From Paractinoplanes pyxinae (lineage in GTDB: Bacteria; Actinomycetota; Actinomycetes; Mycobacteriales; Micromonosporaceae), in assembly GCF_026626335.1 (NCBI RefSeq), contig NZ_JAPNTZ010000026.1, positions 1 through 64,000 on the forward strand: a stretch of 64,000 nt of DNA, written 5' to 3'. A program made the position numbers and the translations under genes. Numbering within the stretch: the stretch's first letter is position 1; every line of letters starts with the position of its first letter. Positions 50,527 to 58,998 of this stretch are shown one piece after another. The notes beneath the pieces are model-generated. The model saw nothing but the letters and a program-made list of their open reading frames with translations. It was not told where the DNA came from and searched no databases.

Positions 50527-50600
50527 GATGCTTTCCCCCGAATGACTCGCCCCGATCGACTCGTGCCTATCGGTGGCGGCGACGAAGGTATCAGCGCGGC

Positions 50601-50792
50601 TCAAGCGGGTTCCGGCACCCCTCCCGGTTCCGGCGAGGGCTCGACGTCGGGCTCCACGATCGGCTCGACCGGCGCCGGCGGCAGCGGGTCCGGGCTGCCC
50701 GGCTCCAGCTCACCCGGGTCGTCCGGGATGGGCGCGCCCGGGTCGAGGGGCGGGTACTTGTCCGGGTCGGTGGGCAGGTTCTGTACCGGCAT
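50601..50792 (-). CDS. small acidic proline-rich protein, 63 aa
   Basis: ATG 50792 with AAGGAG 7 nt upstream. MPVQNLPTDPDKYPPLDPG is followed by repeated acidic Pro-rich stretches (PDDPGELEPGSPDP, EPIVEPDVEPSPEPGG). About a third of residues are Pro and a quarter acidic. The strong ribosome binding site argues for real translation. Intrinsically disordered; no function known. Confidence 0.6.
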   Translation of the reverse strand: MPVQNLPTDPDKYPPLDPGAPIPDDPGELEPGSPDPLPPAPVEPIVEPDVEPSPEPGGVPEPA

Positions 50793-50932
50793 GGCGTCTC
50801 CTTTGTCGCTTTCCGCCGACCTACCCTCAAGATCGCCGGCCGAAACCCAGTCCCAGTTCCGCCGTACGAGGTCACGCCCCCCGCGGTGTGGCGCGGCGAG
50901 CAATCGACGGAGCCTCCGGCTATGGTGTACGC

Positions 50933-51133
50933 ATGGTGATGGCGGCAGTGCTGACGGCGATCTTGATGATCGTCGCTGCCGTTGCCGTCGTTGCCCGCCG
51001 CCCCGTGCCGCCCGCGCCGACGCTGCTCGCCTCCAAGGCCCAGCCGCCCGCCGCCGACCGCACAGCCGGCCTCATCCCGCAGTTCGTCGCGGGCCCCCGC
51101 GGTTCCCGCGCGCCGCCGGCCGCGACAGTCTGA
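50933..51133 (+). CDS. short membrane-anchored protein, 66 aa
   Basis: One hydrophobic helix at the N-terminus (MVMAAVLTAILMIVAAVAVV), then a basic, Pro/Ala-rich tail. TATGGT (50921-50926) lies exactly 6 nt before the ATG, supporting a leaderless mRNA and therefore this gene. No family recognised. Confidence 0.5.
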   Translation: MVMAAVLTAILMIVAAVAVVARRPVPPAPTLLASKAQPPAADRTAGLIPQFVAGPRGSRAPPAATV

Positions 51134-51458
51134 CCGTCACCTTCCCGACGGTCGCAGCCCCACCGGCCCGACCGCCGATCCCTGGCGCTCGCAGCGTGGC
51201 CCGGCCGCCTCTTCCGACGGCCCCCACCCACCCGGCCTGACCGTCATCCACCGGTCACGACCCTCCCGATCGACCGTCACCCCCTCCGCAGTCGCCAGGT
51301 TCCCTGTCCGACCACCGGAGGACCAACGGTCGCACCTCCTGCCCTATCCGACCGCCGCAGCACAGCGGTCGCCAGCCTCCCGGCCCGGCCGTCGGATCAA
51401 CGACGGCCACCGCCAGACCCGCACCCGCATCGCGAAGGAACGGACGGACGGACTCGAC
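51134..51458. other. intergenic stretch with recurring GACCG motifs
   Basis: No gene with credible features. Short elements such as TGACCGTC and CCGACCGCC recur at irregular spacing with related CGGTCGC forms (for example near 51237, 51271 and 51341), suggesting a highly decayed repeat. An ORF runs through in the frame of the next gene but its product is low complexity. Confidence 0.4.
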
Positions 51459-52220
51459 ATGAACGTGGTCGCTGAAATGCTGCTGAGCGAGCCGGCTCCC
51501 ATGGCCATCTGGGCGACGCTGATGCTGCTCACCTTCCCGGCCCTGCTCGTTCTGGGCAGCCCCGAGACGATGCGCCGCCCCCGCCGCGCGGCCCGGGAGT
51601 TCGTCGCCGCCCTGCGCGGCCGCAGCGCCGAGTTGCAGCGCCGGACCGAGGAGGCCGCCGAGTCGGCCCGCTTCGCCGACGAGATCCAGGTTGCCGCCGA
51701 CCGGGCCGACACCGGCGCCCGGCGCTGGCAGGAGGCCTGGGAGCGGTCCGAGCAGGAGCTGAACGACGCCTACACGGCCTGGCTGGAGGCCGACGCCCGC
51801 CTGCGCACCGCCACCTCGGCCGCCGCCTGGGGCACGCCGTGGTCGGTGCGCACCTGCGAGGAGTACGCGGCCCGCCAGCGCTACCTGCACCGCGAGGTCA
51901 CCGCCGCCGCCGAGCGGGGCGAACTCCCGGCCGACGCGGTCGCCGACGCCCTGGCCGAGCGGGCCGGCTGGGACGCCCGCCTGCACCCGGTCGAGCAGCA
52001 CCTGGTCATCACCCGCGCCTCGGTGGCCTGGCTGCGCGAGCGCTACGAGCGCGCGGTCGTCGCCGAGCGCCAGGCCTGGCACGACGCCGACGCGGCCCGC
52101 CGCGCCGCCGGCAGCCTCCGCCACGAGGCCATCGTCGCCGCCACGCTCGTTATCCCCGCACCCCAGGGCCGCACCCTCACCCCGGCCCGCCGCCGCGCCG
52201 TCGCCGTGCCCGCCATGTGA
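51459..52220 (+). CDS. membrane-anchored coiled-coil protein, unknown
   Basis: 253 aa from ATG 51459. One membrane helix (MAIWATLMLLTFPALLVLG, about residues 15-33) is followed by a long charged helical region (RRTEEAAESARFADEIQVAA, RRWQEAWERSEQELNDAYTA, RYERAVVAERQAWHDADAAR), presumably cytoplasmic. No enzymatic motif. A scaffold or cell-envelope role is possible. Confidence 0.65.
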   Translation: MNVVAEMLLSEPAPMAIWATLMLLTFPALLVLGSPETMRRPRRAAREFVAALRGRSAELQRRTEEAAESARFADEIQVAADRADTGARRWQEAWERSEQELNDAYTAWLEADARLRTATSAAAWGTPWSVRTCEEYAARQRYLHREVTAAAERGELPADAVADALAERAGWDARLHPVEQHLVITRASVAWLRERYERAVVAERQAWHDADAARRAAGSLRHEAIVAATLVIPAPQGRTLTPARRRAVAVPAM

Positions 52221-52269
52221 TCCCAGCCCGGCGGCGCAGAAGTGCCGCCAACAACCACGGTGTGAGCAC

Positions 52270-53259
52270 CTAGGCCGGCGGCGCGGTAGTGCCGCGGACG
52301 ACCAAGTGCGGCGGGACGATGATCTCGCGGCGGGTGATCGGCTCGTTCTGCACGCGGGCGATGGCCCGGGTCAAGGCGGAGCGGGTCATCGTGGTGACGT
52401 CCTGGGCGACTGTGGTCAGGTTGATGTGGGCCAGGCGGGCCAGGCTGCTGTCGTCGTAGCCGACCATGCTGAGCTCGTCCGGCACAGCGATTCCGTTGCG
52501 GGACAACACGTCCAGGACGCCGGTGGCGCAGCGGTCATTGAACACTGTCACCGCGGTCGGCGGGTCGGCGAGCAGGGCCCGGGCCGCCGCGGCGCCCTCG
52601 GATTCGGTGAGGCCGCCGGGGAGGATGCGGCCGGTCAGGCCGTGGCGATCCATCGCGGCCCGGTAGCCGCGTCGGCGTTCGGCGGCGCCGGGGGCGCGGC
52701 CGCCGTCGATGTGGGCGATAGCAGTGTGGCCGAGGCCGGCCAGGTGGTCGACGGCCAGCCCGGAGCCCTCGGCGTCGGCGCTCCGGACGACGTCGACGCC
52801 GGTGTGCCGTACGGGACGCGCCAAGGACACCACCGGCATGCGGCCCGACAGCCGCGCCAGGCTCGCCGCCGACGAGTGCGGGCCCAGCAGGATCAGCGCC
52901 TCGCAGCGGTCCTGCAGCAGGCCGGCGATCGCCTCGGCCTCGTCGCGGTCGGCGGTCACCGCGCTCAGCGCCAGCTCGTAGCCGGTTTCCCGGGCGGCCG
53001 TGTAGAGGCCGGTGACCAGGTCGGCGTGGAACGGGTGCTGGATGCCGAAGACGACGCCGAGCAGCCGGCTGCGACCGCTGCGCAGCAGGCGGGCCCGACT
53101 GTCCGGCTGGTAGCCGAGCTGGCCGGCCGCCTCGAGCACCCGCCGGCGGGTCTCGGCGCCGGCCCCGGGCTCGTCCCGCATGACCAGCGAGACCAGGGAC
53201 TTCGAGACCCCGGCCCGCTCGGCCACGTCGGTCAGCGTGGGCCTGCGTTCGTCGCGCAC
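52270..53259 (-). CDS. LacI family transcriptional regulator
   Basis: 329 aa from GTG 53259, with TACGCT 6 nt upstream (leaderless). HTH TLTDVAERAGVSKSLVSLVM, hinge and effector domain (LLGVVFGIQHPFHADLVTGL, MVGYDDSSLARLAHINLTTV). It is divergent from the Gfo/Idh/MocA gene and flanked by two TGGAACGTTCCA palindromes, which it very likely binds. The effector is probably a sugar or cyclitol metabolised by the divergent pair. Confidence 0.93.
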   Translation of the reverse strand: MRDERRPTLTDVAERAGVSKSLVSLVMRDEPGAGAETRRRVLEAAGQLGYQPDSRARLLRSGRSRLLGVVFGIQHPFHADLVTGLYTAARETGYELALSAVTADRDEAEAIAGLLQDRCEALILLGPHSSAASLARLSGRMPVVSLARPVRHTGVDVVRSADAEGSGLAVDHLAGLGHTAIAHIDGGRAPGAAERRRGYRAAMDRHGLTGRILPGGLTESEGAAAARALLADPPTAVTVFNDRCATGVLDVLSRNGIAVPDELSMVGYDDSSLARLAHINLTTVAQDVTTMTRSALTRAIARVQNEPITRREIIVPPHLVVRGTTAPPA

Positions 53260-53281
53260 CCCGACAGCGTAATCGCATCAT

Positions 53282-53295
53282 CTGGAACGTTCCAG
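53282..53295. promoter_or_regulatory. LacI operator 1 (CTGGAACGTTCCAG)
   Basis: A perfect 14-bp palindrome with central CG, 22 bp upstream of the lacI start at 53259 and 10 bp beyond its TACGCT box, suited to autoregulation. It pairs with operator 2, exactly 42 bp away centre to centre (about four helical turns). Confidence 0.75.
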
Positions 53296-53303
53296 CTCGA
53301 GTC

Positions 53304-53338
53304 TTGACCGGCCGTGCTGCTGCCTGGAACGTTCCAGG
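53304..53338 (+). promoter_or_regulatory. promoter of the Gfo/Idh/MocA operon with LacI operator 2
   Basis: TTGACC (53304-53309) forms a good -35. The perfect palindrome CCTGGAACGTTCCAGG (53323-53338) begins 13 nt later and covers the -10 position (GAACGT at 53327-53332, spacing 17). Repressor binding there would block RNA polymerase. AAGGAGG (53341-53347) then serves the gene at 53355. Confidence 0.7.
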
Positions 53339-53354
53339 GCAAGGAGGCGACGAC

Positions 53355-54341
53355 ATGGTGGGTGTAGCGCTGATCGGGTCCGGGCGGATGGGCCTGTTCC
53401 ACGGTGAGACCTTGAGCCGGCGGCTGCCCGGCGTGCGGCTGGTCGCGGTGGCCGATCCGGTCCCGGGAGCAGCCGCGAAGCTGGGCGCGGAACGCGAATA
53501 CACGGACCCCGAACAGGTCTGGACCGATTCCGATGTGGACGCTGTGGTCATCGCCGCGCCGGCCCGCTTCCATGCCGGCCTGGCGGTGGCGGCGGCCCGG
53601 GCCGGCAAGCACATCTTCTGCGAGAAGCCGATGGCCACCACGCTGGCCGACGCCGACCGGGTCATCGACGCCACCCGCGCGGCCGGGGTCGTGCTGCAGG
53701 TGGGCTTCAACCGGCGGTTCGCGCCCGACTGGGCGGCCGCCCGCGCTCTGATCGACAGCGGGCAGGTCGGCACGCCGCGGCTGCTGCGCTCGCTCACCCG
53801 CGACCCCGGCGGCTTCGACCCGGCGCGGGTCGCGCCCGGCACCATCTTCCTCGAGACGCTGATCCACGACTTCGACACGCTGCGGTTCCTCAACCCCGGC
53901 TCCGAGGCCGTCCAGGTGCACGCCTTCGCCGACGCGCTGGTCGAACCGGAATGGCGCGACCGCGGGCTGCTCGACACCGCCGTGGTCACGGTGCGGTTCG
54001 GCAACGGCGCGGTCGGCACGGCTGAGGCCTGCTTCGAGGCGAGCTACGGCTACGACGTACGCGGGGAAGTTCTTGGTTCGGGTGGCATGCTCGCCATGGG
54101 CGACGGCCGGCGCACCGGGATGACCTTCTCCGGCCCGGACGGCCGGGTCGTCGAGACCGCGCGCGGCGACCAGGAGCTGTTCGCCGGGGCGTACATCGCC
54201 GAACTGGCCGCTTTCACCGACGCCGTGCGCGCGGGCACGCCGCCCCGGGTGACCGGCGAGGACGCCCGCGCCGCACTGGCCATCGCCTTGGCCGCGGGCG
54301 AGTCCGCGCGTACGGGAAAAGTGACTGAGGTGGCGAAGTGA
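53355..54341 (+). CDS. Gfo/Idh/MocA family oxidoreductase (inositol 2-dehydrogenase-like)
   Basis: 328 aa. Rossmann motif GSGRMGLFHGETL, the family signature HIFCEKPMATTLADADRVID and a C-terminal alpha/beta domain with FLETLIHDFDTLRFL. These enzymes oxidise sugars or cyclitols with NAD(P); myo-inositol 2-dehydrogenase (IolG) is a close pattern. AAGGAGG lies 7 nt before ATG. It is coupled to the following isomerase gene by a GTGA overlap and controlled by the divergent LacI protein. Confidence 0.92.
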   Translation: MVGVALIGSGRMGLFHGETLSRRLPGVRLVAVADPVPGAAAKLGAEREYTDPEQVWTDSDVDAVVIAAPARFHAGLAVAAARAGKHIFCEKPMATTLADADRVIDATRAAGVVLQVGFNRRFAPDWAAARALIDSGQVGTPRLLRSLTRDPGGFDPARVAPGTIFLETLIHDFDTLRFLNPGSEAVQVHAFADALVEPEWRDRGLLDTAVVTVRFGNGAVGTAEACFEASYGYDVRGEVLGSGGMLAMGDGRRTGMTFSGPDGRVVETARGDQELFAGAYIAELAAFTDAVRAGTPPRVTGEDARAALAIALAAGESARTGKVTEVAK

Positions 54342-55111
54342 GGCTGGCCGTCTGCGCGGAGATGGTATTTCTGGACCGGCCGATCGAGGAGCGGATCCGG
54401 CGGATCGACGAGCTCGGCTTCGAGGCGGAGATCTGGGGCTGGGCCACGAAGGATCTGGACGCGCTGGCCAAGACGGGCGCGACCATCTCGTCGATGACCG
54501 GGTATCTGACCGGCACGCTGGCCGACCCGGACGGCGCCCGGGAGTTGCTGCGCACGGCACGGCTGTCGCTCGAGGCGGCCGAACGACTGGACTGCGCCCG
54601 GCTCAACCTGCACGGCACCGGCCTCGACGAGCGCGGCCTGCCCGTGGTGCCCGCCGCCGAGGTGACCCCGGCCATGTGGCTGACTGCCGCCCGCACGCTC
54701 GAACGCCTGGCCGACCTCGGTGAGCAGGCCGGCCGGGTCTTCACGCTGGAGAACCTCAACACCGCGGTCGACCACCCGGGCGTGCCGTTCGCCCGCGCCT
54801 CGGACACGATCGCCCTGGTCGAGGCGGTCGGCCGCCCGCATCTGCGGCTCAACCTCGACCTGTACCACGCGCAGATCGGCGAGGGGAACCTGATCGAGCT
54901 GGTCGAACGGGCCCTCCCCCTGATCGGCGAGATCCAGGTCGCCGACGTGCCCGGCCGGCGCGAGCCGGGCACCGGCGAGATCCACTACCCGGCCGTCGCG
55001 GCGGCCCTGCGGCGGCTCGGCTACCAGGGTGTCGTCGGCCTCGAGGCGTGGGCTTCAGGGTCGCCGGACGAGGCGCTGGCCCGGTTCCGGGACGCCTTCA
55101 CCCAAGATTGA
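54338..55111 (+). CDS. sugar phosphate isomerase/epimerase, hydroxypyruvate isomerase-like TIM barrel
   Basis: 257 aa. Xylose-isomerase-like TIM barrel: MRLAVCAEMVFLDRPIEERI, GFEAEIWGWATKDLDALAKT, VFTLENLNTAVDHPGVPF, LRLNLDLYHAQIGEGNL, IGEIQVADVPGRREPGTGEI, GVVGLEAWASG. The metal-binding E, D, H and E of the family are in place, as in Hyi. With the dehydrogenase upstream it likely forms a short pathway for an unusual sugar or inositol derivative. Confidence 0.9.
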   Translation: MRLAVCAEMVFLDRPIEERIRRIDELGFEAEIWGWATKDLDALAKTGATISSMTGYLTGTLADPDGARELLRTARLSLEAAERLDCARLNLHGTGLDERGLPVVPAAEVTPAMWLTAARTLERLADLGEQAGRVFTLENLNTAVDHPGVPFARASDTIALVEAVGRPHLRLNLDLYHAQIGEGNLIELVERALPLIGEIQVADVPGRREPGTGEIHYPAVAAALRRLGYQGVVGLEAWASGSPDEALARFRDAFTQD

Positions 55112-55847
55112 CCTGGACCGGGGTGAAGCAGCAGTCCGTGCAGATTCGCGGCTCGGGCAGGGTGAAAGCCAGGCAACAGGTGCGCCGGCGCACCGTGACC
55201 AGGCCGGTCGGGTCGGCGCTCCACTCGACCAGGCTCTCCAGACCGAGCGCGCCCAGCAACGTCCCGACCTCCCGCGCCGAGGCGCCCGGGACGGCCCGGA
55301 CGGCGTGGCGGGCGGCGTGTGCGATGCCGGCAGCCAGCGAGCCGAGCATCGGCCGCCGGCCCACCCGCACCTCTCGCTGCAGGGCCGCCAGCAGCGGCTG
55401 GACGTGTTCGCCGACCAACACCCGGCGTACCTCGCCCAGCAAGGCGGTCTCGTCGGGCACGACGGAGATCCCGGGCCCGGCCAGCGGGTCGGAGGCCAGC
55501 ACCGCGGCCGGGGTGGCGGTGCGCAGGCCGAGCCGGACCGGGCCGCTGTCGAGCCGGATCAGGACGTCGGCGGCGGCCACCCGCGGCACGCGACGGGCGG
55601 CCACCCAGCTGAACGCGACCGGCAGGGACAGCCAGTACGAGTAGGCCTTCCACATCAGAGCGGCCGCGACGTGCGGCGGCGCCGGCCAGTGCCGTTTCGC
55701 GGCCTCCAGCAGCAGCCCGACGTCGCCGTCGGCCGGCTGCCAGCCCGCCGGGTCGGTGACCACCAGGCCGGGGGCCAGGCCGGCCAGCCGCGTGGTGCCG
55801 AAGGCGCCCCTGATCGCGGCCAGCACCGGCCCGGCGTTCTCGTCCAC
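55098..55847 (-). CDS. FhuF-like (2Fe-2S) ferric siderophore reductase family protein
   Basis: 249 aa. The C-terminal motif RRTCCLAFTLPEPRICTDCC has the Cys-Cys-x10-Cys-x2-Cys spacing that binds a [2Fe-2S] cluster in FhuF. The rest is helical with the family's SYWLSLPVAFSWVA segment. FhuF releases iron from ferric siderophores in the cytoplasm. No siderophore genes are adjacent. GTG start with TATAGG 6 nt upstream on the minus strand. Convergent overlap of 14 nt with the isomerase gene. Confidence 0.85.
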   Translation of the reverse strand: MDENAGPVLAAIRGAFGTTRLAGLAPGLVVTDPAGWQPADGDVGLLLEAAKRHWPAPPHVAAALMWKAYSYWLSLPVAFSWVAARRVPRVAAADVLIRLDSGPVRLGLRTATPAAVLASDPLAGPGISVVPDETALLGEVRRVLVGEHVQPLLAALQREVRVGRRPMLGSLAAGIAHAARHAVRAVPGASAREVGTLLGALGLESLVEWSADPTGLVTVRRRTCCLAFTLPEPRICTDCCFTPVQVNLG

Positions 55848-55880
55848 CCCTGACCTATACCCGCCCGGCGCATCCCGACG

Positions 55881-56621
55881 CTACGAAGCCGACCACTCCT
55901 CGAACGTCGTCCGGCCGATCCGGGCCTCCCCCAGCGGGACCAGCGAGTCGCGCACGATGGGCACGCCGAAGTAGCCGGCTGCGGGATCCTCTTTGACGGG
56001 ACGCTCGTCGCCCTGGGCGGCCAGCACCGGCCCGACGAACCGGGCGAAGGACGCCCGCTCGGGTCCCGCGATCTCGGCCACTCCGCCGGCCGGCTCGCCG
56101 GTGACCACGTCGGCCAGGGCGCCGGCGACGTCGGCGGCGGCGATCGGCTGCAGGTCGGCGGCGGGCAGGACGATGACCCCGCCCTGGGCCATGCCGGCGC
56201 CGATGGTGGTCAGATTCTCGAAGAACTGCGTGGCCCGTACGATCGTGTAGGGCCGTCCCGACTCGGCGACCAGCCGTTCCTGCGCCGCCTTGGCGTTCAG
56301 GTAGCCGGGGTGCGAGAGCCGGTCCACCCCGACGATCGACAGCACGATGTGGTGCCTCACCCCGGCCGCCCGTCCCGCCTCCAGCAGCGTGCGGGTCGAA
56401 GTGGTGAAAAAGTTCATGATCACATCCGGCTCGAACGTCATGCGGTTGGTCACGTCGACCACCGCGTCGGCCCCTTCCAGCGCCTCGGCCACGCCCTGCC
56501 CGGTGATCGTGTCGACCCCCGTCTCAAGCGCGGCCGGCACCACGTCATGCCCCTTCGGGCGCAGCAACTCGACGACCTTCGACCCGATGAGGCCGGTCCC
56601 CCCGGCAACGACGATGCGCAC
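55881..56621 (-). CDS. NmrA/atypical SDR NAD(P)-binding protein
   Basis: 246 aa from GTG 56621. N-terminal MRIVVAGGTGLIGSKVVELL gives the GxxGxxG nucleotide motif; VRHHIVLSIVGVDRLSHPGY, ESGRPYTIVRATQFFENLTT and the EEWSAS end are typical of the actinomycete 'NAD(P)H-binding' subgroup that lacks the SDR catalytic tyrosine. Divergent from the alpha/beta hydrolase gene at 56742. Likely a quinone reductase-like or redox sensor protein. Confidence 0.85.
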   Translation of the reverse strand: MRIVVAGGTGLIGSKVVELLRPKGHDVVPAALETGVDTITGQGVAEALEGADAVVDVTNRMTFEPDVIMNFFTTSTRTLLEAGRAAGVRHHIVLSIVGVDRLSHPGYLNAKAAQERLVAESGRPYTIVRATQFFENLTTIGAGMAQGGVIVLPAADLQPIAAADVAGALADVVTGEPAGGVAEIAGPERASFARFVGPVLAAQGDERPVKEDPAAGYFGVPIVRDSLVPLGEARIGRTTFEEWSAS

Positions 56622-56741
56622 TGAACTCAACTCCCAACTCGGACAACTAATATCCGCGAACGTATCGAGCCGGGGCGGCGACATAATCCGTCGTCCTACT
56701 GCATCTGTCACATCCGGCGCGTGCCGGCGGTCCTTGGTGTC

Positions 56742-57656
56742 ATGAGTGACAAGCGGATGAGCGTGCGGCACGTCACGACCGACGTGCTCGATGTCGCGTA
56801 CCACGAGGCGGGGCCGGTCGACGGGCCGCCCGTGCTGTTGCTGCACGGTTTCCCGTACGACATCCACAGCTACGCCGAGGTCGCGCCCGCACTGGCCGGC
56901 TCCGGCCACCGGGTGATCGTGCCCTACCTGCGCGGGCACGGGCCGACCCGGTTCCTCAGCCCGGACACCCCACGCTCGGGTCAGCAGGCCGCGCTGGGGG
57001 CCGACGCGCTGGCCCTGATGGACGCGCTCGGCATCGAGCGGGCCGTCCTGGCCGGGTACGACTGGGGTGGCCGGGCGGCGTGCGTCGCGGCGGCCCTGCA
57101 CCCGGAGCGGGTGGCCGGGATCGTGTCGGTCAACAGCTACCTGATCCAGGACATCGCGCTCGCCGATCAGCCGCTGCGGCCCGATCTGGAGGCCGGCTTC
57201 TGGTACTTCTTCTACTTCCTGACCGAGCGCGGGCGGGCCGGCCTCACCGCCGACGCCCGGGGCATCGCCGAGGTGATCTGGCGCCGCAACTCACCGAAGT
57301 GGACGTTCGGCCCGGCCGAGCTCGACCGGGCGGCCGAGGCCTTCCTGAACCCCGACTACGTCGATGTGGTCCTGCATTCGTACCGGCATCGCTTAGGACA
57401 CGCCCCGGGCGCCCCCGCCTACGCGCGAGACGAGGCCGCGCTGGCCGCCACTCCGCCGATCACCGTGCCCGCCGTGACGCTGGACGGCACGGCCGACGGC
57501 AACTTCCCGGCCACCGACGGCAGCCCGAGCGCCCTTCACTTCACCGGCCCGCGCGTGCATCATCAGGTGGCGGACGCCGGTCACAACCTGCCCCAGGAAG
57601 CGCCGGCCGCCTTCGCCGGCGCCGTCCGCGAGGTGACTGTCATGCGACTGTCATGA
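56742..57656 (+). CDS. alpha/beta hydrolase
   Basis: 304 aa from ATG 56742 (GTG 56721 and ATG 56757 are alternatives). Oxyanion motif LLLHGFPYDIHSY, nucleophile elbow LAGYDWGGRAACVAAALHP with Asp in place of Ser (haloalkane dehalogenase/epoxide hydrolase type), and catalytic His in VADAGHNLPQEAPAAF. The D-W-G-G elbow points to an epoxide hydrolase or dehalogenase-like enzyme. Substrate unknown. Confidence 0.9.
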   Translation: MSDKRMSVRHVTTDVLDVAYHEAGPVDGPPVLLLHGFPYDIHSYAEVAPALAGSGHRVIVPYLRGHGPTRFLSPDTPRSGQQAALGADALALMDALGIERAVLAGYDWGGRAACVAAALHPERVAGIVSVNSYLIQDIALADQPLRPDLEAGFWYFFYFLTERGRAGLTADARGIAEVIWRRNSPKWTFGPAELDRAAEAFLNPDYVDVVLHSYRHRLGHAPGAPAYARDEAALAATPPITVPAVTLDGTADGNFPATDGSPSALHFTGPRVHHQVADAGHNLPQEAPAAFAGAVREVTVMRLS

Positions 57657-57725
57657 GTTCGCGGGTCCTTTGCCACTCCGCCCGCCGACGGTGGAGTGAA
57701 GGGCCTGATGAGAGAGGGTGATGAC

Positions 57726-58112
57726 ATGCCGGCGGAAGAGGCCGTGGGATCGCGGGTGGCTCGCCGGCTGAGCCACGACATCGTCCTCACGCCGAGCGCG
57801 TTCGTGCTGCTCGGCGGCATCTGGCTGGTGATCACGCCGGTCGTCATCGACCACGGCGTCTACCCGTGGTGGAACGACGTCATCGCCGGGGCGCTGCTGA
57901 TCGGGCTCAGCGTGGCCCAGGTGGTCCGGCCCGGCCGGTCCCGGCGGCTGAGCGCGCTGGCCGCGTTGACCGGGGTGTGGATGATCGCGGCGCCCTTCCT
58001 GTTCGGCTATCACGAGCAGCACGGGGTGGCGTGGAGCGGCATGCTCGTCGGAGCCCTGGTGGCTTTCCTGTCGATCGTGAACGCGGTGACGGCGCGCCCG
58101 CCCCGGCGCTGA
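57726..58112 (+). CDS. SPW repeat membrane protein
   Basis: 128 aa from ATG 57726 with GAGAGGG upstream; GTG 57696 would extend it. Four membrane helices in two SPW-type repeats (LLGGIWLVITPVVIDHGVYP, WWNDVIAGALLIGLSVAQVV; ALTGVWMIAAPFLFGYHEQH, WSGMLVGALVAFLSIVNAVT). Family function is unknown. Confidence 0.85.
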   Translation: MPAEEAVGSRVARRLSHDIVLTPSAFVLLGGIWLVITPVVIDHGVYPWWNDVIAGALLIGLSVAQVVRPGRSRRLSALAALTGVWMIAAPFLFGYHEQHGVAWSGMLVGALVAFLSIVNAVTARPPRR

Positions 58113-58180
58113 GCGTCCGGCTTATGCGGTTGCGCCTCTGAGCCATTCACCGTCTCATCGTGCGCCGCTGTACTGGGGGC

Positions 58181-58993
58181 ATGACACTTCTGATCGGCGG
58201 AACCGGCAAGACCGGACGGCGGGTCGCCGACCGCCTCCTCCAGCGCAACATCGACGTACGGGTGGCCTCGCGCCGCAGCAAGACCCGGTTCGACTGGGAC
58301 GACGAGTCGAGCTGGGCGCCCGCGCTCGACGGGCAGAAGGCCGCCTACATCACCTTCTATCCCGACCTCGGCCTGCCCGGCGCGGCCGACAAGGTCGGCG
58401 CCTTCGCCGATCTGGCCGCCAAGAACGGCGTCGAGCAGCTGGTGCTGCTGTCCGGGCGCGGCGAACCGCTGGCTCAGGAGGCCGAGCAGCGGGTGAAGGA
58501 CGCCGGCACGGGCTGGACGATCGTCACGTGCAGCTGGTTCGCCCAGAACTTCAGCGAGGACTTCCTGGTCGACGCCGTGGTGAGCGGCGACATCCGGCTG
58601 CCCGCGGGTGACGTGGCCGAGCCGTTCGTCGACGCCGAGGACATCGCCGACGTGGTGGCCGACGCCCTGACCGACCCGGATCATCAGGGCGCGCACTACG
58701 AGCTGACCGGGCCCCGGGCGCTGACCTTCACCGAGGTCGCGGCCGAGCTGAGCAGGGCCAGCGGCCGCGAGATCCGCTACACGGCGATCAGCCACGAGGA
58801 GTACGAGGACGTGCTGCGCGCGGCCGGCCTGCCGGTCGAGCTGGGCGACATGTTCCGCGGCATCCTGGACGGCCGCAACGCCCAGCCGGCCGACGGCGTG
58901 CGGCAGGCGCTGGGCCGTCCGGCGCGCGATTTCTCCGAGTACGCGGCGCGCGCCGCCGCCACCGGAGTCTGGAGCGTGCCCCAAGTACGGTAG
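58181..58993 (+). CDS. NmrA family NAD(P)-binding oxidoreductase
   Basis: 270 aa. MTLLIGGTGKTGRRVADRLL begins the nucleotide site; RQRNIDVRVASR-type second strand, AAKNGVEQLVLLSGRGEPL, TGWTIVTCSWFAQNFSEDFL and the C-terminal YEDVLRAAGLPVELGDMF match the NmrA/azoreductase-like group (as in QOR2 or the 'ergot biosynthesis'-like reductases). Followed 5 nt later by an AraC regulator on the same strand. Confidence 0.88.
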   Translation: MTLLIGGTGKTGRRVADRLLQRNIDVRVASRRSKTRFDWDDESSWAPALDGQKAAYITFYPDLGLPGAADKVGAFADLAAKNGVEQLVLLSGRGEPLAQEAEQRVKDAGTGWTIVTCSWFAQNFSEDFLVDAVVSGDIRLPAGDVAEPFVDAEDIADVVADALTDPDHQGAHYELTGPRALTFTEVAAELSRASGREIRYTAISHEEYEDVLRAAGLPVELGDMFRGILDGRNAQPADGVRQALGRPARDFSEYAARAAATGVWSVPQVR

Positions 58994-58998
58994 GCCGC

